Assembly (NCBI GenBank): GCA_902620455.1
Contig: CACNIG010000001.1
Span: 62,001 to 126,000 of the forward strand
Source: an uncultured Bacteroidota bacterium
GTDB lineage: Bacteria; Bacteroidota; Bacteroidia; Flavobacteriales; Flavobacteriaceae
Length of the DNA stretch: 64,000 nucleotides
Direction: 5' to 3'
Numbering within the stretch: the stretch's first letter is position 1; each line of letters starts with the position of its first letter. The notes below the pieces were generated by a model that saw nothing but the letters and a program-made list of their open reading frames with translations, was not told the origin of the DNA and did not search any database. A program made the position numbers and the translations under genes. Shown here one piece after another: positions 1 through 7,778 of this stretch.

Positions 1-1
1 T

Positions 2-1324
2 TTAACAATTACATTCAGTGCTTTTTCATTTTTAGCGGTGAATTCACAACAAATTGAATTTGTAGAATATGACCTGGATAACGGACTACACGTTATTCTT
101 CATCAAGATAATACAGCCCCAGTAATAACTACTGCTGTTTCATATCATGTTGGTTCTAAAGATGAGGAAGAGGGAAGAACCGGTTTTGCACACTTTTTTG
201 AGCATCTACTATTTGAAGGAACCAAAAACATTGAAGGAGGACAATGGTTTAAAATTGTTGAAGCCAACGGTGGATCAAATAATGCGTATACATCAGATGA
301 CCAAACTTATTACTATGAAGTTTTCCCCTCAAATAAATTAGAATTAAGTCTATGGATGGAGTCTGAAAGAATGTTACATCCAATAATAAGACAAGAGGAT
401 AGAATTACATTACAGGAAGGTGTTGTTAAAGAGGAAAAAAACTTCAGATTAAGGAATGCTCCATATGGAGCTCTCTTATATGCTGTAAGAAGTAATCTTT
501 ACAGAAAACATCCATATGGAAGATTAACAATTGGATTAGATAAAGATCTTGAAGCAGCAAATATTGATGATTTTAAGAAATTTAATCAATTATACCATAA
601 ACCAAATAATGCTACACTGGTTGTTGCAGGCGATATAGATGTTGAAGAAGCCAAAATGTTGATCAAAAAATATTTCAATGATATTCCTAGCTCTGAACTA
701 AATAAAAAAGAATTCCCCAAAGAAGACCCAATAACCGAGACAATCGAGGCGACTTGGTATGATCCTAATATTCAAGTCCCAGCACTACTAATTGGATATA
801 TAACACCAAAAATGACTTCTAGAGAGTCTAGAGTCCTTAATTTACTATCCACTTATTTAAGTGATGGCAAAAGCTCTGTACTTTATAAAAAAATGATAGA
901 TGAAAAGAAAATGGCTCTTGGAGTTCAAACTATTAATCTTGCTCAAGAGGATTATGGTACATATTTAATGTTGGCAGTGCCTCTTGGTGACTTTACACTC
1001 GATGATTTATTATCCGAGATAGATGAAGAGATTACTAAAGTTCAGAAAGATTTAATTTCAGACAGAGATTATGAAAAGCTACAAAATATTCTTGAGTCCC
1101 AATTTGTAAGCAGAAATGCTTCAATCGAGGGAATTGCAAATTCACTATCTGACTACCATACATTTTATGGAGATGCAAATCTGATAAATACTGAAATTGA
1201 AATTTATCAGAGTGTAACTAAAGAAGAAATAAGAGAAGTTGCAAGAAAGTATTTAATGCCAAATCAAAGGGTAGTTTTAGATTACTTGCCTGGGGATGAA
1301 AACAATAAAACAATAATAGAATAA
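2..1324 (+). CDS. M16 family zinc metallopeptidase, catalytic subunit (5' end outside window)
   Basis: This is a predicted secreted or periplasmic zinc peptidase of the M16 (insulinase/pitrilysin) family. The inverted zinc motif HFFEH is encoded near base 191, and a Glu 76 residues after its second His (in VVKEE) fits the third metal ligand. The reading frame is open to the left window edge and reads as the hydrophobic end of a signal peptide (LTITFSAFSFLAVNSQ), so the true start lies upstream; the GTG at 38 is inside the signal peptide. Its TAA overlaps the ATG of the next M16 gene (TAATG), so the two are probably translated together and may work as a pair. The family call is firm; the substrate is unknown. 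Confidence 0.93.
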   Translation, partial: LTITFSAFSFLAVNSQQIEFVEYDLDNGLHVILHQDNTAPVITTAVSYHVGSKDEEEGRTGFAHFFEHLLFEGTKNIEGGQWFKIVEANGGSNNAYTSDDQTYYYEVFPSNKLELSLWMESERMLHPIIRQEDRITLQEGVVKEEKNFRLRNAPYGALLYAVRSNLYRKHPYGRLTIGLDKDLEAANIDDFKKFNQLYHKPNNATLVVAGDIDVEEAKMLIKKYFNDIPSSELNKKEFPKEDPITETIEATWYDPNIQVPALLIGYITPKMTSRESRVLNLLSTYLSDGKSSVLYKKMIDEKKMALGVQTINLAQEDYGTYLMLAVPLGDFTLDDLLSEIDEEITKVQKDLISDRDYEKLQNILESQFVSRNASIEGIANSLSDYHTFYGDANLINTEIEIYQSVTKEEIREVARKYLMPNQRVVLDYLPGDENNKTIIE

Positions 1325-3447
1325 TGAAAAATATTTTAAAAAATTTAATTAAACCTAGTGCTTTAAGTAAGGCGTTAATAATTACTGGATTAATTTTTTA
1401 TAATCCTGTAAGCTCTCAATTAGACAGATCCGTAATGCCTGAATCTGGTCCTGCACCGGAGATATTTTTTGGTAAACCTAATACTTTTAAATTAGATAAC
1501 GGTCTTACAGTAATGGTAGTAGAAAACTCTAAACTACCAAGAGCCTCAGCTTCATTATCATTTGATAATCCACTAATTTTTGAAGGAGAAGTAGCCGGAG
1601 TCAGTTCAATTTTAGGGGAAATGATTGGAAATGGAACTCAGTCAATTTCAAAAGAAAAATTTTTAGAAGAAGTTGATTTTATGGGTGCTTCAATGAGTGT
1701 GTCTGGATCTGGTGCATTTGCTAGCTCACTTTCAAGATATTTCCCAAGAGTATTAGAGTTAATGGCAGATGCTGTTTTAAATCCTCTTTTAACACAAGAG
1801 GAATTTGATAGTCAGAAAAATTTAATTAAAGAAAGTCTAAAATCTGCAGACAAAGATGTTGCCACTGCTGCGAATAGAGTTCAGGATTTAATTACATATG
1901 GAGCAAGCCACCCCAATGGAGAGTTTGTTTCGCAAGAGACTCTTGATAAATCCGAATTAAATGATGCAATTGATTTTTACAATAATTATGCAAGTCCTAA
2001 AAATGCATATTTGGTAATACTAGGTGATGTAAATTTTGAGGAAATTAAAGAAAGTGTAACTAAACTTTTTAGTGCTTGGGAATCAAAAGAAGTTGTATCA
2101 AAATCTTTCCCTAAACCAACCAACCCAGAAAATACTGAAATAATTTTCGTTGATATGCCAAATGGTGTTCAAGCAGTTGTATCAGTAATTAATACAATTG
2201 ATTTTAATAAAAAAGAGTCTGATTACTTTTCAGCATTAGTTGCTAATAGAATACTTGGTGGTGGTGGTGCTGGAAGATTATTTAATAATCTAAGAGAAGA
2301 AAAAGGTTGGACATATGGATCTTATTCAGGAATATCTGAGAGTTATAAAACAAAAGGATATTTTATTGCTCAAGCTCAAGTAAGGAATGAGGTTGCTGAT
2401 AGTGCTGCTGTTGAACTACTTAGGGAGATAGATAAAATGAGAAACACATTAGTATCTGACGATGAGTTGTCCTCAGCCAAAGCAAAATACACAGGAAATT
2501 TTGTTATGTCGCTTGAAGATCCTTCAACAATTGCAGGTTTTGCAAGAAATATAATTACTCAGGATTTACCTGAAGATTATTATAATAGTTTTCTTGAGAA
2601 AATTAATTCTGTAACAAAAGAAGATGTTAAGAATGCTGCAGAAAAATATTTTCTTACAAACAACACTAGAGTATTTGTTACCGGTAAAGGAAGTGAAATT
2701 TTAGATGCTCTAGAAGGTCTAGAATATAACGGTGAAGAACTTTCAATTAGATACTTTGATAAGTTTGGTAATGAAACTAGTAAACCCAATTATACTGTTT
2801 CTGCTGATGTGAGCGCAGAAAGTATAGTATCTAATTATATAAATTCAATTGGAGGAAGAGATAGATTAGAAGAAGTTCAGTCTATTGAAGTTACCGGAAA
2901 TGCTAATCTGAATATGCAAGGACAAAGCTTTGTTTTAGAATTCTATTCTCTAAAAAATAATCAGAATCAATCTCTAGCTACAGTTACTGCTGGAGGTATG
3001 ATGGTTCAAAAAAGTGTTTTCAATAAGTATCAAGGATACAATGAGGTTAATGGTCAAAGAATTCCGTTAACTGATTCGGAACTTGAAAGTGCTATTATTG
3101 ATTCAGCTTTATTCTCTGAGTTAAATTATGATTTTTCAACAATTGAACTAGTTGGGACATCTGTTGTAAATGATGAAAAGGTATATGAAATTAAAGTAAC
3201 CGATAGTAAGACTGAGTACTATTCAATAGAGTCTGGTCTCAAAATAAAAGAAGTTGAGACAACAGAGATTGAAGGAAATCAGATAGTTGTTGAGACAACT
3301 GTAAATGACTATGAGGAAATTGATGGAGTTTTAATACCAAGTGAAATAAATCAAGTTACTCCAGCTCTTCCAATACCTGGTGGAATTACAATAAAATTTA
3401 GTAAGATTAAACTCGATGTAAAAACATCAGATTCAGATTTTAATTAA
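1324..3447 (+). CDS. M16 family peptidase-like protein, non-catalytic partner with extra C-terminal domain
   Basis: This is a 707-residue exported M16-type protein. It has an N-terminal signal peptide (hydrophobic stretch ending PVSSQ) and two M16 halves. Where the first half should carry HxxEH it reads SSILGEMIGNG, so it lacks the zinc site. The second half keeps the Arg/Tyr segment GRLFNNLREEKGWTYG typical of the non-catalytic partners in M16 heterodimers. About 200 residues after residue 490 form a C-terminal extension that resembles a lipoprotein-sorting type beta domain; that resemblance is weak. The start overlaps the preceding catalytic M16 gene by one base, which suggests a heteromeric peptidase. 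A clear terminator follows at 3469. Confidence 0.9.
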   Translation: MKNILKNLIKPSALSKALIITGLIFYNPVSSQLDRSVMPESGPAPEIFFGKPNTFKLDNGLTVMVVENSKLPRASASLSFDNPLIFEGEVAGVSSILGEMIGNGTQSISKEKFLEEVDFMGASMSVSGSGAFASSLSRYFPRVLELMADAVLNPLLTQEEFDSQKNLIKESLKSADKDVATAANRVQDLITYGASHPNGEFVSQETLDKSELNDAIDFYNNYASPKNAYLVILGDVNFEEIKESVTKLFSAWESKEVVSKSFPKPTNPENTEIIFVDMPNGVQAVVSVINTIDFNKKESDYFSALVANRILGGGGAGRLFNNLREEKGWTYGSYSGISESYKTKGYFIAQAQVRNEVADSAAVELLREIDKMRNTLVSDDELSSAKAKYTGNFVMSLEDPSTIAGFARNIITQDLPEDYYNSFLEKINSVTKEDVKNAAEKYFLTNNTRVFVTGKGSEILDALEGLEYNGEELSIRYFDKFGNETSKPNYTVSADVSAESIVSNYINSIGGRDRLEEVQSIEVTGNANLNMQGQSFVLEFYSLKNNQNQSLATVTAGGMMVQKSVFNKYQGYNEVNGQRIPLTDSELESAIIDSALFSELNYDFSTIELVGTSVVNDEKVYEIKVTDSKTEYYSIESGLKIKEVETTEIEGNQIVVETTVNDYEEIDGVLIPSEINQVTPALPIPGGITIKFSKIKLDVKTSDSDFN

Positions 3448-3459
3448 AACTAAAAAACA

Positions 3460-4356
3460 CTAATTAGAGGCACCTTCAATAGGTGCCTTTTTTTTTGTCA
3501 CTAAATAAACACCTACTAGAATTATGCTTGTCCCAATAAACTGTGTTAATTTAAAATCTTCTCCATCTAATAAACCCCAGAAAATAGCGACAACTGGCAT
3601 TAAATATGTAGTGGATACAGAAAAAACAGGAGATGATATAGCTAGTAATTTTATATAAAGAACTTTTGCAATCGCTGTTCCAAAAAGTGCAAGTATTACT
3701 ATGTACACAATAGACTCTATTATTAGTGGATTTGATGTAAAATTAGAAAATGGAAAGTCAGAGAATAGTAGAACAACAAAAGCTGGAACTATTAAAAACA
3801 AGAAACTCATAAATACTATACCTAATGCTGGAATATTTGGAAGTTTATATTTTAAAACATTAGCATTAACAGCATAACAAAAAGCAGCTAAGACAATAAA
3901 CATAACATAAAATATATTGAATGATGAAGCTAAGAGCTCATTATTTATTAATACAACAATACCTAGAAATCCAATTATTACACCTACAACTTGCTTTTTT
4001 AATAACTCCTCTCCAAAAACTATCACACTAATTAATAAAGTGAAAAGTGGCGTTAGTGAAACCATTACTGCAGTAACAGAACTTGAAATCTCAGTTTCTG
4101 CAAATGCAAATAAATATGCAGGGAAAAACGAACCTACAAATGCAGAAAACGCAACCCATTTCATTTTTTTTATTGGTACATGTTTAATTTTATTATAGCC
4201 AATAGGAGCGATTAATAGGGTTGTTATAATTACTCTAACTGATCCCAGTTGTACTGGTGTAAGACCAGTTAAACCTTTTTTTATAAGTATGTAAGAACTT
4301 CCCCATATAACAGATAGAATAATCAAAGTCCCCCATTTTCTGAGATTTAAGTTCAC
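3460..4356 (-). CDS. EamA/DMT family transporter (10 TM permease)
   Basis: This is a 298-residue inner-membrane protein of the drug/metabolite transporter superfamily. About ten hydrophobic helices are arranged as two EamA repeats; the first opens with a WGSSYILIKKGL motif and each repeat ends in a glycine-rich helix before a basic tail. The substrate cannot be told from sequence; family members export amino acids or other metabolites. It starts with GTG three bases after gldE ends, so it is probably the last gene of the mutY-ssb-gldE transcript, at the position where many flavobacteria carry gldD. Its last codons are encoded by the opposite-strand terminator of the M16 operon. Confidence 0.9.
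   Translation of the reverse strand: MNLNLRKWGTLIILSVIWGSSYILIKKGLTGLTPVQLGSVRVIITTLLIAPIGYNKIKHVPIKKMKWVAFSAFVGSFFPAYLFAFAETEISSSVTAVMVSLTPLFTLLISVIVFGEELLKKQVVGVIIGFLGIVVLINNELLASSFNIFYVMFIVLAAFCYAVNANVLKYKLPNIPALGIVFMSFLFLIVPAFVVLLFSDFPFSNFTSNPLIIESIVYIVILALFGTAIAKVLYIKLLAISSPVFSVSTTYLMPVVAIFWGLLDGEDFKLTQFIGTSIILVGVYLVTKKKAPIEGASN
3469..3496 (+). terminator. Rho-independent terminator for the M16 operon
   Basis: GGCACC (3469-3474) and GGTGCC (3482-3487) form a perfect 6-bp stem, followed by nine T residues (3488-3496). It lies 21 bases after the M16 stop and inside the last codons of the convergent EamA gene. Confidence 0.88.
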
Positions 4357-4359
4357 AGA

Positions 4360-5613
4360 CTATTTATTTTTTGGCATTATTAATTTTACTTGCTTGATTC
4401 GTTTTTTATCAACTATTTCAATTACAAACTTTAAGGATTCATGATTGATTACCTGACCTACTTTTGGAATTTTTTTAACTTTTTCAATTAGAAATCCCCC
4501 CAGAGTTTCAATTTCTGTGGATATATCATCAAATGAGGCTGAATCTTTTAAGTTTATGGCTCTATAAAAATCTTGTAAATTAATTTTAGAATCAAAAATA
4601 TAGGTAAAATCATCTAGCTTAGAGAATAAATTATCTTCTTCATCAAACTCACCACTAATTTCTCCAAAAATTTCCTCAATAACGTCTTCCAACGTAATTA
4701 TTCCTGATGTTCCCCCATATTCGTCAACTACAATTCCAATGTGTATTTTTTTTGTTTTAAACTCAGTTAATAAATCGTCAAGCTTTTTGTTTTCAGGAAT
4801 AAATAAAGGCTTTCTAAGCAGGCTTTTCCAATTAAAATCATCTTTTTCTAGATGAGGTAAAAGATCTTTAACATAAAGTACACCTTCAATCTTATCGAGA
4901 TTATCGTTATATACTGGAACTCTAGAAAATCCTTTATCAATCAAATTTTCAACTATTTTTATAAATTCTATATTTGCGTCAAGAGCAAAAACATCAACTC
5001 TTGGACACATTATTTGCCTTGTCTCAACATTCCCAAAATTCACAATACCTGTAAGAATTTTTTTCTCCTCTTTACTAGTTTCTTTTGAATCAGTAAGTTC
5101 AAAAGCCTTAGATAGTTTATCTACAGAAAGTTGTCTAGAATCCTTTACTAAATTTGATTCTAAATAACTCATAGATTTACTCATTGGTGTGTTAAATAAG
5201 AATAATATATATCTGTCTAAAAAGTAAATAGGATTCACCATAATTTTAGAGAAAACTAAAGGATTTCTATTAGCATAAATTTTAGGTAAGATATCTCCAA
5301 TAAATAAAATTAACATCCCTATTAAACCTACCTCAATGATAGTTTCTAGTATAGGGTTCAGTGAGCTCAAATATGGATTATCAATTGAAGCAAACAATAT
5401 TACTATGGCAATATTTATAAAGTTATTTGATATTAAAATGGTAGCAAGTAACCTCTTAGGCTTTTCTAAAAGTGAAAGTATTTTGGATATCAATTTATCA
5501 CCCTTTTCATTAATAAGATTTAATTTATCTAGTGAAAAAAAAGCAACCTCCGAGCCAGATGTTAGGGCTGATAAGATTAGAAAGATTATGATTAAAGAAA
5601 GTTTAACTATCAA
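4360..5613 (-). CDS. gldE: CNNM/CorC-type membrane protein, GldE-like
   Basis: This is a 417-residue membrane protein with a DUF21/CNNM transmembrane domain (about residues 1-180, beginning with the GSEVAFFSL motif), a CBS pair (about 195-310, including RVPVYNDN and GIVVDEYGGTSGIITLEDV) and a CorC/HlyC domain at the C terminus. Family members act in metal-ion handling. The order mutY-ssb-then this protein is the flavobacterial gldE context, where GldE supports gliding and type IX secretion together with GldD. No gldD follows; an EamA permease does. The start is TTG with an in-frame TAG directly upstream, so it cannot be longer. The GldE name rests on context; a general hemolysin-C family protein is the alternative. 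Confidence 0.82.
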   Translation of the reverse strand: MIVKLSLIIIFLILSALTSGSEVAFFSLDKLNLINEKGDKLISKILSLLEKPKRLLATILISNNFINIAIVILFASIDNPYLSSLNPILETIIEVGLIGMLILFIGDILPKIYANRNPLVFSKIMVNPIYFLDRYILFLFNTPMSKSMSYLESNLVKDSRQLSVDKLSKAFELTDSKETSKEEKKILTGIVNFGNVETRQIMCPRVDVFALDANIEFIKIVENLIDKGFSRVPVYNDNLDKIEGVLYVKDLLPHLEKDDFNWKSLLRKPLFIPENKKLDDLLTEFKTKKIHIGIVVDEYGGTSGIITLEDVIEEIFGEISGEFDEEDNLFSKLDDFTYIFDSKINLQDFYRAINLKDSASFDDISTEIETLGGFLIEKVKKIPKVGQVINHESLKFVIEIVDKKRIKQVKLIMPKNK

Positions 5614-5657
5614 CTAGTTCTAGGGTTTAATTTACAAGTATGGTTTTAGAAATTATT

Positions 5658-6083
5658 CTAGAATGGTAAATCATCTTCATTCTGATCACTTGCCTGATTA
5701 TTTGTAGATGCAGGTGGATTAGATTCAACATTGACAGAGGGCTCTTTTTTTGTTGACAAAAATGTAAATTCATCAACATTTACCTCAGTGGTATACCTAT
5801 CAGCTCCATCATCTCCTTGCCATTTTCTCGTTCTAAGTTTACCCTCTACATAAACCTTGTCTCCTTTTGATAAGTATTTTTCACAAATTTCTGCTGCTTT
5901 ATTTCTAAGAACAACATTATGCCAATCTGTATTTGTTACTTTTTCATTTGTTGACTTATTTGTATAAGTTTCATTGGTAGCTAATGGAAATCTTGCAATA
6001 CATCCTCCATTGTCAAAGTGCTTAATTTTAACATCATCACCTAGATGTCCAATCAACATAACTTTATTTAGAGTTCCACTCAT
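5658..6083 (-). CDS. ssb: Single-stranded DNA-binding protein
   Basis: This is a 141-residue SSB that coats single-stranded DNA during replication, repair and recombination. An OB fold covers about residues 1-110 (start MSGTLNKVMLIGHLGDDV, then DWHNVVLRNKAAEICEKYLSKGDKVYVEGKL). A short polar linker leads to the acidic tip NEDDLPF, which recruits partner proteins in this family. It sits 30 bases after mutY and 44 bases before gldE on the same strand, and a promoter box in the mutY gap may give it its own start. Confidence 0.96.
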   Translation of the reverse strand: MSGTLNKVMLIGHLGDDVKIKHFDNGGCIARFPLATNETYTNKSTNEKVTNTDWHNVVLRNKAAEICEKYLSKGDKVYVEGKLRTRKWQGDDGADRYTTEVNVDEFTFLSTKKEPSVNVESNPPASTNNQASDQNEDDLPF

Positions 6084-6099
6084 ATATATAGCTAATATA

Positions 6100-6107
6100 C
6101 AAAAATA
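6100..6107 (-). promoter_or_regulatory. Possible -7 box for ssb-gldE
   Basis: On the minus strand the bases read TATTTTTG, which fits the Bacteroidota -7 consensus TAnnTTTG. It lies 16 bases upstream of the ssb start, in the gap after mutY. No -33 element is obvious. Confidence 0.4.
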
Positions 6108-6113
6108 GAGTAC

Positions 6114-7154
6114 CTACAATAATTTCTTATTAATAAAATTATTTATCGGGACAGGGAAGTTATAGTTGCTTAATTTCAATAAATCAATACCCATAGGGAT
6201 ATCTTTTTCAGTTTTAAAGATGTAAAATGACATATATAAAACTTGATGAGATAAAACATGTTTAATATTATATTTTAAAAATGTATTGGTTTTAATTAAA
6301 ATCTTTTGGGAATTAATGAATTTAATAAAGCTAGAAACTTTCTTAATATTTTCAACCTTAAAATTTGTTTCGATTAATGGAAACTGATTCAGTTTAAACC
6401 AAATATCCTTTTTAATGCGTTTTTCAATAAGAGTTTTATTTTTTGGGTCAACTAAAACTATATAGTTAAAGAACCTCTCCTTTACTTTTTTCTTTTTTGA
6501 TTTAAATGGAAGCTTTTCTACAATATTCTTTTTATATGCCGTACATTTTGAACTTAAAATACATGAATTACAGTCTGGAAATGGAGTACATATTAGTGCA
6601 CCAAATTCCATCATAGCTTGATTAAAGTCTCCAGGATTATTAGTCTTATCAATTAATCCTTTTCCAATCTCTTTTACTTTGTTTTGAGTTTTTTTTGAAT
6701 CAATTGGCTCCTTTATTCCATTATACCTGGTTAAAAATCTCATGACATTTCCATCAACAACAGGGTTAAATTCATCGAAACAAATAGAGGATATAGCGCT
6801 TGCAGTATAGTCACCAATTCCCTTTAATTTAATTAAGTCTCTATATGTAGAAGGAAATTTTCCGTCAAGATTATTAATGATTTCTTTCGAGGTTTTATGA
6901 AGATTTATGGCTCTGTTGTAATATCCTAAACCCTGCCAAGCTTTAAGGACAAGGCTTTCCTTTGACTTTGAAAGTTTTTCAATGTTTGGAAATATCTTCA
7001 TAAAGTTTTTATAATAATGGATTCCTTGTGAAACTCTTGTTTGTTGAAGTATTATTTCTGAAATCCAAACACTGTATGGATCTTTATTCTTTCTCCATGG
7101 CAAGTCTCTTTTATTAATTAAATACCATTTCAGTAATTGATTTTCCAAAGGCAT
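6114..7154 (-). CDS. mutY: A/G-specific adenine glycosylase MutY
   Basis: This is a 346-residue base-excision repair enzyme that removes adenine mispaired with 8-oxoguanine. The catalytic Glu is in SEIILQQTRV, the helix-hairpin-helix is LKGIGDYTASAI, and the catalytic Asp is in VVDGNVMRFL. Four cluster cysteines follow (ICTPFPDCNSCILSSKC), but their spacing is C-x5-C-x2-C-x5-C, one residue shorter in the first gap than the usual C-x6-C. The C-terminal region is a NUDIX-like 8-oxoG recognition domain with an LSH motif in place of FSH. It is the first gene of the minus-strand mutY-ssb-gldE-EamA group and is divergent from HU. Confidence 0.95.
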   Translation of the reverse strand: MPLENQLLKWYLINKRDLPWRKNKDPYSVWISEIILQQTRVSQGIHYYKNFMKIFPNIEKLSKSKESLVLKAWQGLGYYNRAINLHKTSKEIINNLDGKFPSTYRDLIKLKGIGDYTASAISSICFDEFNPVVDGNVMRFLTRYNGIKEPIDSKKTQNKVKEIGKGLIDKTNNPGDFNQAMMEFGALICTPFPDCNSCILSSKCTAYKKNIVEKLPFKSKKKKVKERFFNYIVLVDPKNKTLIEKRIKKDIWFKLNQFPLIETNFKVENIKKVSSFIKFINSQKILIKTNTFLKYNIKHVLSHQVLYMSFYIFKTEKDIPMGIDLLKLSNYNFPVPINNFINKKLL

Positions 7155-7215
7155 CTGGCAATTTAAATGTGGCTAATTATATATTACTTAATAACTAATT
7201 TAAAATATAAATTTA

Positions 7216-7223
7216 TATATTTG
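7216..7223 (+). promoter_or_regulatory. -7 box for the HU gene
   Basis: TATATTTG is a perfect match to the Bacteroidota -7 consensus, 41 bases before the chosen HU start. The box supports ATG 7265 as well as an upstream ATG at 7241; homology decides for 7265. Confidence 0.55.
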
Positions 7224-7264
7224 CTAGCCTTAAAAGCTAATTGTATAACCAATATAACAGAAAA

Positions 7265-7555
7265 ATGACAAAGGCAGATATTGTAAAAAATATATCGGAT
7301 CAAACAGGGATGGATAAAACTGATGTTCAAATGATCGCTGAAAAATTTATGGATGAAATTAAAAGTTCTCTCCAAAATAATAATAATGTTTATCTAAGAG
7401 GTTTCGGAAGTTTTATAATCAAAACAAGAGCAGAAAAAACAGGTAGAAATATTTCACAAAATACTGCTGTAATTATTCCAGCTCATAATATTCCAGCATT
7501 TAAACCTTCTAAAACTTTTGTCAAATCTGTCAAACAAAATGTTCCAGTTAGCTAA
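7265..7555 (+). CDS. HU family DNA-binding protein
   Basis: This is a 96-residue histone-like protein that bends and compacts DNA as a dimer. It begins MTKADIVKNISDQTGM, the usual HU start, so I prefer ATG 7265 over the in-frame ATG at 7241, which adds eight unrelated residues. The family arm signature is present as GFGSFIIKTRAEKTGRNISQN, with AHNIPAFKPSK after it. It is divergent from mutY and is followed after 17 bases by a tiny basic gene and then rng, an order common in flavobacteria. HU versus an IHF-like subunit cannot be separated by eye. Confidence 0.93.
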   Translation: MTKADIVKNISDQTGMDKTDVQMIAEKFMDEIKSSLQNNNNVYLRGFGSFIIKTRAEKTGRNISQNTAVIIPAHNIPAFKPSKTFVKSVKQNVPVS

Positions 7556-7572
7556 TTTTAAATTAGATATAT

Positions 7573-7662
7573 ATGCCTAGCGGTAAAAAAAGAAAAAGAC
7601 ACAAGGTTGCTACTCATAAGAGAAAAAAAAGGGCGAGAGCTAACCGTCACAAAAAGAAATAG
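7573..7662 (+). CDS. 29-residue very basic conserved small protein (putative ribosome-associated)
   Basis: This complete 30-codon frame begins MPSGKKRKRHKVATHKRKK and ends in RANRHKKK, with about 17 Lys/Arg among 29 residues. I recognise it as a tiny protein conserved in Bacteroidota, usually encoded between HU and rng as here. Its composition and Lys/Arg/His pattern resemble the COX24/AURKAIP1-type small ribosomal proteins (mS38/bS22 class), so a ribosomal or RNA-binding role is likely, but this is inference. It is short enough to be missed by gene finders. It lies 17 bases after HU and probably shares its transcript. Confidence 0.8.
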   Translation: MPSGKKRKRHKVATHKRKKRARANRHKKK

Positions 7663-7705
7663 TGTTCGGGATTACACTTTAAACATCCCAAGTTCTTTGA
7701 AATAA

Positions 7706-7725
7706 ATTATAACGAAAGTTATAAT
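7706..7725 (+). promoter_or_regulatory. Hairpin 1 in the rng 5' leader, GAAA tetraloop
   Basis: ATTATAAC (7706-7713) pairs perfectly with GTTATAAT (7718-7725) around a GAAA loop closed by a C-G pair, a stable GNRA tetraloop. It lies about 55 bases upstream of the rng start. It may regulate rng or mark a processing site. Confidence 0.6.
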
Positions 7726-7744
7726 TATTGGAAAATGTTTAACC

Positions 7745-7764
7745 TTTCTACCATAGAGTAGAAA
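7745..7764 (+). promoter_or_regulatory. Hairpin 2 in the rng 5' leader
   Basis: TTTCTAC (7745-7751) pairs perfectly with GTAGAAA (7758-7764) around the six-base loop CATAGA, ending 14 bases before the rng GTG. No T-run follows, so it is not an ordinary terminator. It could affect translation or serve as an RNase G recognition structure. Confidence 0.5.
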
Positions 7765-7778
7765 TAATACTTACAACA

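Noticed and set aside
5336-5617. A 93-codon plus-strand frame inside gldE
   Set aside because: It is a mirror of the hydrophobic helices of the GldE-like protein and has no homology features of its own.
7552-7566. CTAATTTTAAATTAG symmetric sequence at the HU stop codon
   Set aside because: It has a one-base centre and cannot form a hairpin as it stands, and it has no T-run; probably chance in AT-rich DNA.
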